A DNA stretch of 64,000 bases from Oscillatoria princeps RMCB-10 (GCA_019359235.1 JAHHHT010000004.1:186001-250000); one strand, 5' to 3'. Shown: positions 1-8,002, counted from the stretch's first letter. Translations and numbers: made by a program. Notes: generated by a model from the sequence alone, not told the origin.

Positions 1-476
1 TCCTCACCGGCACCGGAAAACAGGCTCGCCTTTGTGACATTCCCGACATTGCTCGCCAGACGCAGAACGGCAAGGTCATTGCCGGCTAGCAAATTGCGAT
101 TGCTAGAAAACCAGCTGCCGTGTGCTGTGGCACTTATCACTGAGTAACTGCTGCCGCCCACCCAAAAGGTGCCCTGGTTGAGAAATTGGTTTTGACTTTC
201 AATACAGTGGGCTGCTGTCAGCACATAGGCAGATCCGATCAGCGTTCCCGAACAGCTCCAAGATCCAGCAGAGTTTCTGGCTCCGAGATACCCAACACTG
301 GCAAATGAATTTGCCAGATTTCTGTATTGCGAATCTGAGCGATCGTGGCGGATGGTGCCGGCTGCGGCGAGTTCGCTCGCGCCGGCTGTTGCCACTAGCG
401 CTGTCACAGCGGAGGCAATCACGCGGTTAACTTTCAGGCTGCGTGTTATTGCGGTAACAGTTTTTCCCATGTTCAT
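1..476 (-). CDS. Trypsin-like serine protease (peptidase S1), 3' end outside the window
   Basis: The reverse strand is open from an ATG at 476 to the window edge and reads as the first ~158 residues of a secreted S1-family protease. After an N-terminal signal-like segment (hydrophobic, Ala-rich, residues ~10-40) come a GYLGARNSAGSWSCSGTLIG segment, the LTAAHC motif holding the catalytic His, and NDLAVLRL holding the catalytic Asp. The Ser motif (GDSGGP in the family) would lie beyond position 1. A second in-frame ATG lies at 470; the 476 start has an AGGG about 9 bases upstream. Such cyanobacterial proteases are exported and often carry a PEP-CTERM tail, which would fit the two PEP-CTERM genes just upstream, but the C-terminus is not visible, so substrate and anchoring are unknown. 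Confidence 0.85.
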   Translation of the reverse strand, partial: MNMGKTVTAITRSLKVNRVIASAVTALVATAGASELAAAGTIRHDRSDSQYRNLANSFASVGYLGARNSAGSWSCSGTLIGSAYVLTAAHCIESQNQFLNQGTFWVGGSSYSVISATAHGSWFSSNRNLLAGNDLAVLRLASNVGNVTKASLFSGAGE

Positions 477-580
477 AGCAGACAACCCTGTCAGCGTAGT
501 TGTTAGTGCGGGCAATCTCCAGAAGGCCATAAGTCAAGCTGGAGCTATCGCCCTTCGCTGCAAGACGAAGATTGCGCTGT

Positions 581-713
581 TGGGGTGCCGGTGGGAGCTA
601 ACTACAAATCACCGGCACGGCTGGGCGGCTAATTTCTGCTGGCGCTTCCGCAGGGTGACGGCACTGACAGCGCCGAAGGCCAATAGACCCAAAACTGATG
701 ATGGTTCTGGGAC
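581..713 (-). repeat. PEP-CTERM 3' module, copy 1 (with hairpin)
   Basis: This segment is nearly identical to 1538..1670. It covers the coding end of a PEP-CTERM sorting signal plus a 9-bp hairpin, GTGCCGGTG (585-593) with CACCGGCAC (610-618), that straddles the stop codon. The hairpin has no T-run, so it may be an mRNA 3' stabiliser or weak terminator rather than a classic intrinsic terminator. Confidence 0.75.
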
Positions 714-1040
714 TTTTTTGGGGTCTGATTCCTGATAGCCTAGCGTGTACATGTCGAAACTGGCTACATCGGTGTCAAAATCGAGTTTAATCGGGAAAAC
801 CGCAGGGTTAGTTGGGTCAACGTTGAGGCCGGTGACGCTAAACTCCTTAACACCGCTACCGAATAGGGAAACAAAGTCTATGCTGTCGCCGCCGGTGAAT
901 TCGCCGAGAATAGTTTCCCCGACTGAAACGGTAAAAGGACTGTCAAAACCGCCGGGTAAGTTGAGAATTGAGGTAAACAGGGAGTCGCTAGTCATCTTGA
1001 AGGTGAAGCCAGTAGCAGATGGTGGGTAATCCCTTTTCTG
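609..1040 (-). pseudogene. 5'-truncated PEP-CTERM exported protein remnant
   Basis: The frame is open from 1040 to a TGA at 609-611 and encodes a beta-rich stretch (SDSLFTSILNLPGGFDSPF, later FPIKLDFDTDVASFDMYTLG) followed by a textbook PEP-CTERM tail: VPEPSS, a hydrophobic helix, then the basic RKRQQK. That tail directs proteins to exosortase/archaeosortase-type processing at the cell envelope. What is missing is the front: no signal peptide precedes it, an in-frame TGA at 1041-1043 closes the frame, and the only ATG (993-995) lies inside the mature domain. I therefore read it as the 3' half of a secreted protein gene. A short internal start giving a 128-residue product is possible but would not be exported. 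The last ~35 codons are shared almost base for base with the neighbouring gene at 1559-2275. Confidence 0.65.
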
Positions 1041-1558
1041 TCACTTTGGCGCAATTTGACCAATTTGCGTCATTTCATGGGAGGTGAGTTTCTGCGCTCT
1101 CTAGTCTTTGAAATCGTCTGAATCCGGGGGGACTCGCCTTTTTCCTGACTAGCCGGTGGAAGATTGCTTGGATTTGCAAGAGGCGTCGCCAAGTGCGTTA
1201 CTCAAGGGAGAAGCCCCTCACTACTGTGACACAAAAGCCGCACCCCCTTAGAGATGCGACAAGCGATGGGAGATTGGGTTTGTGGTGTGCCGGTGGAAAC
1301 CAACTAGATCGCCGGCACCTTTGGCAGCGCTGAGGGTGCGTTTCCGGGGGGAACCCACCCTACTGCTACAAATCACCGGCACTTTTGACAGCGCTTCCGG
1401 TGCGTTCCTGAGGGGAACGCAGCCTACTGCTTGGGTTAGTAATATCATGAACGGTTGCGACGGCATTGTAGAGAGACGCGATTTATCGCGTCTCTACAAG
1501 AGTTTTGCAATAAGGATGCCACCGGACTTGATATAAGTGGGGTGCCGGTAAAAACCAA
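1041..1558. other. Intergenic region with palindromic repeats
   Basis: I see no credible gene here. It contains a perfect 11-bp stem, AGAGACGCGAT (1472-1482) with ATCGCGTCTCT (1485-1495); a related palindrome lies near rpoB at 48371-48408, so this is a dispersed repeat. A degenerate third copy of the GTGCCGGTG...CACCGGCAC hairpin occurs around 1286-1378, interleaved with a short GGGTGCGTTNC direct repeat. Confidence 0.6.
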
Positions 1559-1670
1559 CTACAAATCACCGGCACCTTTGGCGGCTAATTTCTGCTGGCG
1601 CTTCCGCAGGGTGCCGGCACCGAGAGTGCCGAAGGCCAATAGACCCAAAACTGATGATGGTTCTGGGACA
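1538..1670 (-). repeat. PEP-CTERM 3' module, copy 2 (with hairpin)
   Basis: This is the partner of 581..713. It contains the end of the PEP-CTERM gene and a perfect 9-bp inverted repeat, GGTGCCGGT (1541-1549) with ACCGGCACC (1568-1576), around the TAG stop at 1559-1561. Identity with copy 1 stops upstream of the sorting signal, so only the tail and 3' end were duplicated or gene-converted. Confidence 0.75.
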
Positions 1671-2275
1671 GACCGGTACGCATGGTTGTCGTTTTCAAAT
1701 GCAATGCCATCTGACCTCAGAACTACCTTGTTAAAGGACTCACCTGCTTCGGCGAAGAAATTGACGTAAACGTTGTCAGTAGATCCAGTCCAACTCCCAC
1801 TGGCAGTAGTTGAAACATCACTGCCACTAAAGGTTTTAAGAAGGGTATTGCCACTGTAGAAATCAAGGAAGTTATACGTATCCACTGACCCCCAATACAA
1901 GCCAAAGTAATCCAGTGGATTAGCAAAGCTAATACTGACAGGACTAACTCCGGGTGCGCTGTTGCCCACTGGGTCAACAGTGAGGTAGGGTGTTGTGTCA
2001 CCGGCAGGTGTAGCGTATCCACCGCCGACGCTACCTGAAACTACAGCAGCACCGGGACTGGGAGCAGAGTAAACAGCGAATCCGGAAGTCGGTGCTGCGC
2101 CATTATTGAAATTGATTGTAGTAGCGCCAGACACACTAGAAACATACCCTTCCCCAGAGACTGACGTGCCCCCGACAGATAGCGTAATAGCCTTAGCTGG
2201 ATAAGCACCTAAGGTAGCAACCGCTGTTCCGATTAGAGCGATTGATAACTTTTTCATACCAGTAGAGGTAGCCAT
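1559..2275 (-). CDS. PEP-CTERM sorted exported protein
   Basis: This 238-residue protein has a signal peptide (MKKLSIALIGTAVATLGA, with a likely cut after AKA near residue 29), a beta-rich mature domain, and a C-terminal PEP-CTERM signal: VPEPSS, a hydrophobic helix and RKRQQK. The motif LDYFGLYWGSVDTYNFLDFY in the middle resembles exosortase-dependent surface proteins of filamentous cyanobacteria (Npun_F0296-type); that family name is from memory. The ATG at 2275 is favoured over the internal ATG at 2257 because GGAGG lies 10 bases upstream of it. The protein is predicted to be exported, trimmed by an exosortase and displayed or released at the cell surface; no biochemical activity can be inferred. 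The exosortase itself is not in this window. Confidence 0.85.
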   Translation of the reverse strand: MATSTGMKKLSIALIGTAVATLGAYPAKAITLSVGGTSVSGEGYVSSVSGATTINFNNGAAPTSGFAVYSAPSPGAAVVSGSVGGGYATPAGDTTPYLTVDPVGNSAPGVSPVSISFANPLDYFGLYWGSVDTYNFLDFYSGNTLLKTFSGSDVSTTASGSWTGSTDNVYVNFFAEAGESFNKVVLRSDGIAFENDNHAYRSVPEPSSVLGLLAFGTLGAGTLRKRQQKLAAKGAGDL

Positions 2276-2348
2276 AAAACTTGTTCCTCCAAAAAGCTGA
2301 ACGTTGGCTTCCCATACCTCTATAGTGGCTTAAGTATAAATGCTTGAC

Positions 2349-2429
2349 GGCTCATTTGGCTCACCCTAAGGCTCACCCACCGGCTCACCCACCGGCTCAT
2401 TTGTCTCATTTGGCTCATCTTTCGGCTCA
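2349..2429. repeat. GGCTCA tandem array upstream of the NB-ARC gene
   Basis: GGCTCA occurs at 2349, 2358, 2370, 2382, 2394, 2412 and 2424, with a GTCTCA variant at 2403, so spacing is always 9 or 12 bases. The array ends just ahead of the putative -10 box at 2441 and would overlap the -35 region. It could be a microsatellite or an operator array. Confidence 0.8.
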
Positions 2430-2440
2430 CCACGCTGAGC

Positions 2441-2477
2441 TATAATCCAACTTAGGCGAAATTGTGCTAAAGGAGCG
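2441..2477 (+). promoter_or_regulatory. Putative promoter and RBS of the NB-ARC gene
   Basis: A consensus TATAAT lies at 2441-2446 and AAAGGAG at about 2469-2475, six bases before the ATG at 2481. No good -35 hexamer is present at 17 bases; that position falls in the GGCTCA array, which suggests activator dependence or a weak promoter. Confidence 0.5.
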
Positions 2478-2480
2478 ACG

Positions 2481-4172
2481 ATGGCGGGTTTGCTCAGGGC
2501 ATCTGAAGAGGGGCTGAGAATCGTGGATATGGTCAGGCGCAACCTCGACTGGAACAAAACCGAGGATGCCTGGTGTCTGGCTGCCTTAGTCTCAAAAGCC
2601 ACCTTGAAGCGGTTTTGGGCGCGGACAGGAATTCGACGAGAGAACTTTATCAATATTTGTAAGGCTGTAGAGATAGAAAACTGGGAATACATCGCTGAGG
2701 GCTACGAGATCCAGCAAACAGAGCCACTCCTGGCTGCGGCGATGACCGACTTACCGGCATCGGGCGAGCCGGCTCAAAGCTTCCCACTCCCAGACAAACT
2801 CCCACCGGCACACACCCCGACAGGGCGAGCGCAGGAACTCGAAACCCTTAAAGCTCACATTCTCGACACCCATCCCGGGGAAAATCCCACCGGCATCTGC
2901 ATTGTCGGACTAACCGGCACCGGCAAAACCACCCTCGCCAATCAGCTGATCCGCCAACTCCACACCGAAAAAGCCCCCTTCGCCGCCGCCGCATGGGCCA
3001 CCTTGCGCTCGCCCACCGGCAAACCCCTCCCCTTTGACACAATTGCCGATTCCCTCTCCCTCGCCCTTTCCAGCACAGATCCCCCCAACCCCTCCCAACT
3101 TCCCGGATTTGGGGGAATCGAAGCCGGCTCCCCTCAAGATAACTGCCTCAAAAAGACCGAAAACCTGCTAAAATTGCTCCAAGAAAAACCCTGCCTAGTC
3201 GTCTTCGATGGCGTCGAGACAGTCTTGAAAACAGGACAAGCTCAAGGCGCGGGCTATTTTGCCGAAGACTGCGCCGAGTACGCTTGGCTATTCAAACAGC
3301 TGGCAGAAACAGAACACCAGAGCACAATCATTTTTACCAGCCGGGAAACTTTGGCAGAATTGCCGCAGCGGGAAACTCACACCCTGACACTGACTGGACT
3401 CGATGCAGAAGCCGCAGTCGCCCTGCTGCAATCTTTTCACCTAACCGCTACCCCCACAGAACTGCACGAACTGCAAGCCCGCTATCGCGGACATCCGAAA
3501 TCCTTAGAACTCGTCGCCGCATTGATTCGAGACGATAGCGAATACGGGGGGAAAGTCGGCAGATTTTTGCAGGACAGAGACTGGTTGCTGACGCGCGATA
3601 TTGAGAGTATTCTAGATGAAGTGATGGAACGCCTCAGCGATGGGGAGCGGACTTGCTTGTGCCGGCTTTCCGTCTACCAAACCTCAGAATATCCCCTCAC
3701 TTGTGCCGGCATTGCCGCCCAGATGCCAGAGGTGAGCCGGTACGATCTGAAAGAAAACATCCTCCAGGCGCTGAAACGCCGGCAATTGCTAGAATATGAC
3801 AGGGAGCGAGAATCCTACCAGCTTCACCCCCTCATCCGAGAAAAAGCCGGTCATATCCTGTACAAAAATCCTGAAGCCTTCCGCACCGCTCACCGGCAAG
3901 CTTACCACTATTTTATCACCCTTCCCCTCAAACCTGAATCTGAATGGAACGATATCGAGGATATCAAGCCGGTGCTCAGGGCGCACTACCATGCCTCTCA
4001 GGCAGAAGATTGGGAGGAAGCAGAGCGGATAATTGCCTGGATGGATGAGTGCCTGCGCCGGTGGGGTTATGGAGACGATAAACTCTCACTTTCTTTATTG
4101 TATCACACCTCACAAGTAGCTGTCAATCTTGACTGTGAAGTCAGGGAGATACTGGGCACAAGTGAGGAATGA
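2481..4172 (+). CDS. NB-ARC STAND ATPase with VMAP-type N-terminal HTH
   Basis: This 563-residue protein begins with the HTH-like domain found at the N-terminus of many cyanobacterial vWA-MoxR-associated and NB-ARC proteins (TEDAWCLAALVSKATLKRFW, residues ~27-46, then a second short helical segment to ~75). A P-loop, GLTGTGKTTLANQL (~residues 143-156), a Walker B-like LVVFDGVETVL (~238-248), and a TSRE sensor follow, then winged-helix and ARM2-like helices. STAND ATPases are nucleotide-dependent switches that oligomerise on sensing a ligand. The usual C-terminal sensor (TPR, WD40 or pentapeptide repeats) is essentially absent: the frame stops a few residues into what looks like the first TPR-like helices, next to a tandem array at 4181-4280. 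It may be a 3'-truncated member or a short form. Partner and target are unknown. Confidence 0.8.
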   Translation: MAGLLRASEEGLRIVDMVRRNLDWNKTEDAWCLAALVSKATLKRFWARTGIRRENFINICKAVEIENWEYIAEGYEIQQTEPLLAAAMTDLPASGEPAQSFPLPDKLPPAHTPTGRAQELETLKAHILDTHPGENPTGICIVGLTGTGKTTLANQLIRQLHTEKAPFAAAAWATLRSPTGKPLPFDTIADSLSLALSSTDPPNPSQLPGFGGIEAGSPQDNCLKKTENLLKLLQEKPCLVVFDGVETVLKTGQAQGAGYFAEDCAEYAWLFKQLAETEHQSTIIFTSRETLAELPQRETHTLTLTGLDAEAAVALLQSFHLTATPTELHELQARYRGHPKSLELVAALIRDDSEYGGKVGRFLQDRDWLLTRDIESILDEVMERLSDGERTCLCRLSVYQTSEYPLTCAGIAAQMPEVSRYDLKENILQALKRRQLLEYDRERESYQLHPLIREKAGHILYKNPEAFRTAHRQAYHYFITLPLKPESEWNDIEDIKPVLRAHYHASQAEDWEEAERIIAWMDECLRRWGYGDDKLSLSLLYHTSQVAVNLDCEVREILGTSEE

Positions 4173-4180
4173 CACGCTGA

Positions 4181-4280
4181 TTGGGCTAAAGCCCAACTAC
4201 AAACTTTGGGCTAAAGCCCAACTACAAAGATTGGGCTTTAGCCCAACTACGAACTTTGGGCTCAAGCCCAACTACAAACT
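4181..4280. repeat. Four tandem ~25-bp TTGGGCT-AGCCCAA units
   Basis: Four near-identical units each contain the palindrome TTGGGCTNNAGCCCAA followed by ACTACNAAN. Units touch each other with no unique spacers, so this is not a CRISPR. It lies 8 bases after the NB-ARC stop codon and may act as a chain of hairpins at the 3' end of that mRNA, or mark the deletion point of its missing 3' part. Confidence 0.85.
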
Positions 4281-4352
4281 TTTTTAAGGCAGAGTCTCTC
4301 AAGAGGCGTTCCCAGCCTCAGGCTGGGAACGAGAAACAGGTACAAGCAGCCG

Positions 4353-5501
4353 TTAAACTGACGGGTTTTCAACAACCGTCTTCTCATACAGCTTTCTGAG
4401 CTTGTGCAGTGCTGGCTTCTCGATTATAAATGTAATTGCCGCCGCCAAACATCCAGACAGCGCAATGGCGATTAAGATGCTTGCGTTAGGATTCACCCCA
4501 TACTGGTAAAGCCATCTGATTGCCGCATAACCAATGTTCTGATGGACGAGATAAAGACTGTAAGAGATAGTCCCCATAAAAATGAGCGGCTTCCAGTTGA
4601 TAAACTCCAGGTATCCTTTTATTGCCAGAATGAATAAGAGAGCGCAGCCCGCCACAAAAATTGTGGTTTCCCAGGAATTTTCCCAGGAATATGCAAACCT
4701 TTGGGCTGCCACGCAAGCCACAATCAGAGCAGCTCGATAGGCGGAAAATCCATTCTTTTTTATTTTGTATAGCATCATCCCCGCTATAAATAGGTGAGCG
4801 TACTTAAATATAAAAAAGTCCCGGAGTTTAGTTTTTAGGAATTCGACCGCAGATGAACTAGCAGTGGAGACACCTAGAACCATTAAGTGATAGTGCCCGC
4901 CGAGATTCCCTAGATTGCTTCCATCGCTAAAAGATGTGGGTTCTTCTAGGGAATAGCCCCAGCGAGCTATATAGGTTTTTACAGAGTAAAATGACGCTAC
5001 TACCAGCCAGCCGGTGGCAACAGCATCAAGCCGCTTCAAAAGTCTCGTTTTATACAAAATTGCCATCAGGATATAGAAGCAAAGCTCAACTTGAAGAGTC
5101 CAGTAAACATCATCCACATTGGGCGCGTCGAAGAATCCCTGGAACATGGTAAGGTTTAGCAAGGCATTAGGAATGCTTACCTGCATGCCAGGAAGTCCGG
5201 CAATACTGACAGCAGTGAAAGTTAGAATAACAGCTGTCCAGTAAGCGGGATATAGACGAGAAAATCTCCCCCATATAAAGTCTAAAAGTCTTTGGGTTTT
5301 CTCTAACGTCATCAAGATAACAAAGCCGCTAATCATAAAGAACAGCTCGACTCCGTGACGCCCCCAGCCAAAATAAAACAGCAGTTCTGGGGAATGCTTG
5401 TAGAGTGTGCTGTACTGACTTGTGTAATGGAACAAAACAACGCCTAGTGCAGCAATACCTCTAAAAACGTCAAGTTCAATAAACCTTTTTGAATGACTCA
5501 T
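4353..5501 (-). CDS. Acyltransferase 3 family membrane protein (OafA/YrhL-like)
   Basis: This 382-residue integral membrane protein opens with the family signature: ELDVFRGIAALGVVLFHY near residue 8 and GRHGVELFFMISGFVI near residue 47, followed by about nine further hydrophobic segments (for example IFMGTISYSLYLVHQNIG near residue 310). Acyltransferase-3 proteins O-acetylate or otherwise acylate cell-surface sugars (LPS, exopolysaccharide or peptidoglycan) at the cytoplasmic membrane, using the conserved His near the N-terminus. No SGNH esterase-like extension is fused. It is a single gene convergent with the NB-ARC gene, so its polysaccharide substrate cannot be inferred from context. Confidence 0.9.
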   Translation of the reverse strand: MSHSKRFIELDVFRGIAALGVVLFHYTSQYSTLYKHSPELLFYFGWGRHGVELFFMISGFVILMTLEKTQRLLDFIWGRFSRLYPAYWTAVILTFTAVSIAGLPGMQVSIPNALLNLTMFQGFFDAPNVDDVYWTLQVELCFYILMAILYKTRLLKRLDAVATGWLVVASFYSVKTYIARWGYSLEEPTSFSDGSNLGNLGGHYHLMVLGVSTASSSAVEFLKTKLRDFFIFKYAHLFIAGMMLYKIKKNGFSAYRAALIVACVAAQRFAYSWENSWETTIFVAGCALLFILAIKGYLEFINWKPLIFMGTISYSLYLVHQNIGYAAIRWLYQYGVNPNASILIAIALSGCLAAAITFIIEKPALHKLRKLYEKTVVENPSV

Positions 5502-5609
5502 ATCAGTGGCTGTTCTCTCAGGGGAAGTGGAAGGATGTTAATCGATCGGTAGCAACCTACAGTCTAGCAGAAATATTTTCAGCTGACAAGCTCCTCAAGC
5601 GGTATAGAG

Positions 5610-5769
5610 TGTGGATTTTAACTCTCTTGGAGTCCCTTCTATGAGTGAGCGCAGCCCCGGGCGCTGCGGCGGTTTGGGCGCGAGAATCTGAGAACGAGGT
5701 GCGAGCCCCCTCCCGGTTTCTTAAACCGGCGCAGGTTCGCTCATCCCAGCGCCCGTTCCGCACGAGAGC
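5610..5769 (-). ncRNA. Candidate structured small RNA (6S-like rod)
   Basis: This ~160-nt region follows a near-consensus promoter and has no convincing reading frame. The predicted transcript forms a long interrupted rod: CTCTC near its 5' end (5768-5764) can pair with GAGAG (5626-5622), CGGGCGCTG (5755-5747) pairs perfectly with CAGCGCCCG (5666-5658), an inner GAGCGA can pair with TCGTTC, and a CCGGTTT/AAACCGG hairpin lies at the centre. A closing stem, internal bubble and terminal stem is the architecture of 6S RNA, the sigma70-RNA polymerase regulator, and the length is near the cyanobacterial norm. I do not recognise primary-sequence landmarks of 6S, tmRNA, SRP RNA or RNase P RNA, so the identity is an inference. 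The 3' end is uncertain because no T-run follows. Confidence 0.45.
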
Positions 5770-5775
5770 GGCTAA

Positions 5776-5804
5776 ATTATACCATTACCGCCGCCTTTTT
5801 GCAA
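5776..5804 (-). promoter_or_regulatory. Strong sigma70-type promoter for the structured RNA
   Basis: Reading the minus strand, TTGCAA (5804-5799) and a perfect TATAAT (5781-5776) are separated by exactly 17 bases. The predicted start is near 5769. It fires away from msrP, which starts at 5889 on the other strand, and no protein-coding frame starts just downstream. Confidence 0.7.
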
Positions 5805-5888
5805 CCCCCTAGCAAAAAATCTTAATATCCTTCATCATTAATGATAACCCCGAACCTGATTCGACCTTAAACATGGAGTTGCCTGACA

Positions 5889-6872
5889 ATGGTACTTATC
5901 CGCATTCCTAAATCCTGGGAACTTCCAGATCGAGAAGTGACACCCTCTGACGTTTTTTTCCACCGGCGTCGCTTCCTGAAAACCCTGATAGGTGCCGGTA
6001 TCGGTGCCACTATCATGCCGGCACTCACCGGCTGCCAGAACAAATCCGAATCGCCAAGCGATCCTTACGCCGGCACCCTCAAACTCGACTCCATCAAGCG
6101 CAATCCCGTCTTCGCACAAGTTGACCGCCCCGTCACAGACCAATCTCTCGCATCCACATACAACAACTTCTACGAATTCGGCGGCACAAAATCTATTTGG
6201 AAAAACGCTCAAGCTTTGCCTGCCGAAAACTGGAAACTCGAAGTAAAAGGACTCGTTAAAAACCCGCGCACTTACGACTTAGACGACCTGCAAAAAAAAT
6301 TCCCCCTCGAAGAGCGCATCTACCGGTTCCGCTGCGTGGAAGCGTGGGCGATGGTGGTGCCCTGGATTGGATTCCCCATGAAACTGCTGCTCAAAGACGC
6401 CGAACCCACATCTGCAGCCAAATTTGTCCGCTTCACATCCTACTACAACCCCCAAATTACCCCCGGTCCTGGCTTCCATCTCGGCTCCTTGCCCTGGCCT
6501 TATACCGAAAGCCTGCGCACTGACGAAATGGCAAATGATATGGCCTTTTTTGCCACCGGCATTTACGGCCACACCCTGCCCAAGCAGCACGGCGCTCCCA
6601 TCCGCATGGTCACACCCTGGAAGTACGGCTTCAAAGGAGCCAAATCCATCGTCCAAATCGAATTTCTCGACAAGCAGCCGGCCACTTTTTGGAACACCTT
6701 GGTGCCCAGCGAGTATGACTTCGAGGCCAATGTTAACCCCAGCAAGCCGCACCCCCGCTGGTCCCAAGCGACAGAACGCATGATTGGCAAAGGGCCGGCG
6801 ATTGCCTGGGAAGTGCGCCCCACCCTGCCCTACAATGGCTATGGCGAATACGTCGCCAAGCTTTACAGCTAA
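5889..6872 (+). CDS. msrP: Protein-methionine-sulfoxide reductase catalytic subunit MsrP (YedY)
   Basis: MsrP is a molybdopterin enzyme that repairs oxidised methionines in envelope proteins. The 327-residue product has a twin-arginine signal (HRRRFLKTLIGAGIGA, residues ~26-41), a lipoprotein-like LTGC, and the sulfite-oxidase-fold core with RFRCVEAWAMVVPWIG, whose Cys (~residue 149) is the expected molybdenum ligand. GHTLPKQHGAPIRMVTPWKYGFKGAKSI-type sequence completes the family signature. Length matches the family. The usual heme partner MsrQ (YedZ) is not adjacent. Its stop overlaps that of the convergent pilin-like gene (TAA at 6870-6872 against TAG at 6871-6869), so transcripts from the two must overlap unless termination occurs inside the genes. 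Confidence 0.93.
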   Translation: MVLIRIPKSWELPDREVTPSDVFFHRRRFLKTLIGAGIGATIMPALTGCQNKSESPSDPYAGTLKLDSIKRNPVFAQVDRPVTDQSLASTYNNFYEFGGTKSIWKNAQALPAENWKLEVKGLVKNPRTYDLDDLQKKFPLEERIYRFRCVEAWAMVVPWIGFPMKLLLKDAEPTSAAKFVRFTSYYNPQITPGPGFHLGSLPWPYTESLRTDEMANDMAFFATGIYGHTLPKQHGAPIRMVTPWKYGFKGAKSIVQIEFLDKQPATFWNTLVPSEYDFEANVNPSKPHPRWSQATERMIGKGPAIAWEVRPTLPYNGYGEYVAKLYS

Positions 6873-7852
6873 GGCAGGGGCTTTGACCCAGCGGGACACT
6901 GACCGTTTGTAGCGCCATTTTCAGGGGGGGCTGGCATCGCTGGCGGCGAGGTGGAGGGGGCATTCGTTTGACAAATGACTCGCACTGTCTCTTCCTCCCC
7001 ATTGCTTTTTCTGACAAACACCGCGCCGGTGTAGCTGGTGAGCCCGTCCGCCTTAGCTTGGGCGGTGACCGTTACGCTCTGGGCGCGGTCGCTTTGGGCT
7101 AAAATCTGGTAGCGATACTGATCTGTTTCCGGGGGGACGCCGATGCCGAGATCCTCAAACTTTGTGGCAAACTTAGAATATTCCATATAATAAGCCTGCT
7201 GCGCTCGCGTCATCACGTCAATCACCACTTCGCCCTCACGTTCTGGCGATCTCGTCTTTTTCATATCAACGAGCTGAGCGTTCTTGGGCAAAGTGGTGGC
7301 GTCGGAAATTTTCTCGAACAGCGTCCCCCCCTCTGTAAAAGCTGCCGGTCTGGGCACTCCGGGATTCGTGCCTTCCAGTTGCAAGCGCATCTTGCCGTCG
7401 GCGGTGAATTCCACAATTGTCAAGACGGTTTCATCGCTGTTAATTTTTACGTCCAGGTGCATCGGCACAGACGCGGGATTGATTTGATACCCCATCTCGA
7501 CTGCCGGTGAGGGCTCCTCCGGTGACGGGAGCACGATAAACAGTTTGCCTTCGGGCGCAAAAATGAATGTTAGCAGCCGCTGACCGGATGGGTCTTTTGC
7601 TTCCCACTGCCCCAGCAATTGCTTGACAGTTTGGCCCGATGGTGCTGCCGGTTGAGATTGAGGGGCTGCCGGCGCGGCGGATGGCTGGGCTTCGGGGGCT
7701 GCCGGCGCGGCGGATGGCTGCGCTTCAGGGGCTGCCGGTGCGGCGGATGGCTGGGCTAGCACGGGCGCACCGAGACTGCCGAGCAGACTCAAACAGAGGC
7801 TGGCGGCGAAGGCAGGAAGGCGGAGGTGCCGGTGCAGGAGGCTTTTCTTCAT
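6869..7852 (-). CDS. Exported protein with type IV pilin-like G/H domain
   Basis: The likely product has 327 residues, starting with MKKSLLHRHLRL and a signal peptide ending near LAQPSA. A proline/alanine linker follows, built of three near-perfect 11-residue repeats (AQPSAAPAAPE, encoded at about 7665-7760), then a domain typical of cyanobacterial secreted proteins and, from about residue 210, a pilin-like G/H segment (MTRAQQAYYMEYSKFATKF and DLGIGVPPETDQYRYQ). The frame extends upstream to 7981, but the extra residues are translated from a dispersed CCGGTTTC palindrome, so I reject that start. No pilin N-terminal cleavage motif is present: it is a pilin-like fold in an exported protein rather than a major pilin. 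Function is unknown. Confidence 0.75.
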   Translation of the reverse strand: MKKSLLHRHLRLPAFAASLCLSLLGSLGAPVLAQPSAAPAAPEAQPSAAPAAPEAQPSAAPAAPQSQPAAPSGQTVKQLLGQWEAKDPSGQRLLTFIFAPEGKLFIVLPSPEEPSPAVEMGYQINPASVPMHLDVKINSDETVLTIVEFTADGKMRLQLEGTNPGVPRPAAFTEGGTLFEKISDATTLPKNAQLVDMKKTRSPEREGEVVIDVMTRAQQAYYMEYSKFATKFEDLGIGVPPETDQYRYQILAQSDRAQSVTVTAQAKADGLTSYTGAVFVRKSNGEEETVRVICQTNAPSTSPPAMPAPPENGATNGQCPAGSKPLP

Positions 7853-7927
7853 AAGAACCCGGAAAGGCATTTTCTGGATTTTAGCTGAAACGCCGGCATC
7901 CCCGCCTGCAACCCGAGTCGGACGCAA

Positions 7928-7960
7928 GAAACCGGGTTTCTTAAAGAAACCCGGTTTCTG
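7928..7960. repeat. Core CCGGGTTTC palindrome
   Basis: This hairpin is the core of a dispersed family: GAAACCGGGTTTC, a short AAAG-type loop and GAAACCCGGTTTC. Core-only copies also lie at 14240-14303 (two side by side), 39772-39801 and 63719-63752; longer copies with terminal repeats are listed separately. Confidence 0.85.
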
Positions 7961-8002
7961 CCCCGGTTTCTGGCCTCGCATTGGTGGCTGCGGCGGCTTG
8001 GC

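Noticed and set aside
4181-4280. CRISPR array
   Set aside because: The units touch each other and have no unique spacers; no cas genes are present.
5557-5763. A 68-codon frame inside the structured RNA
   Set aside because: Composition follows the GC-rich stems and no ribosome-binding site is present; the RNA structure is the better explanation.
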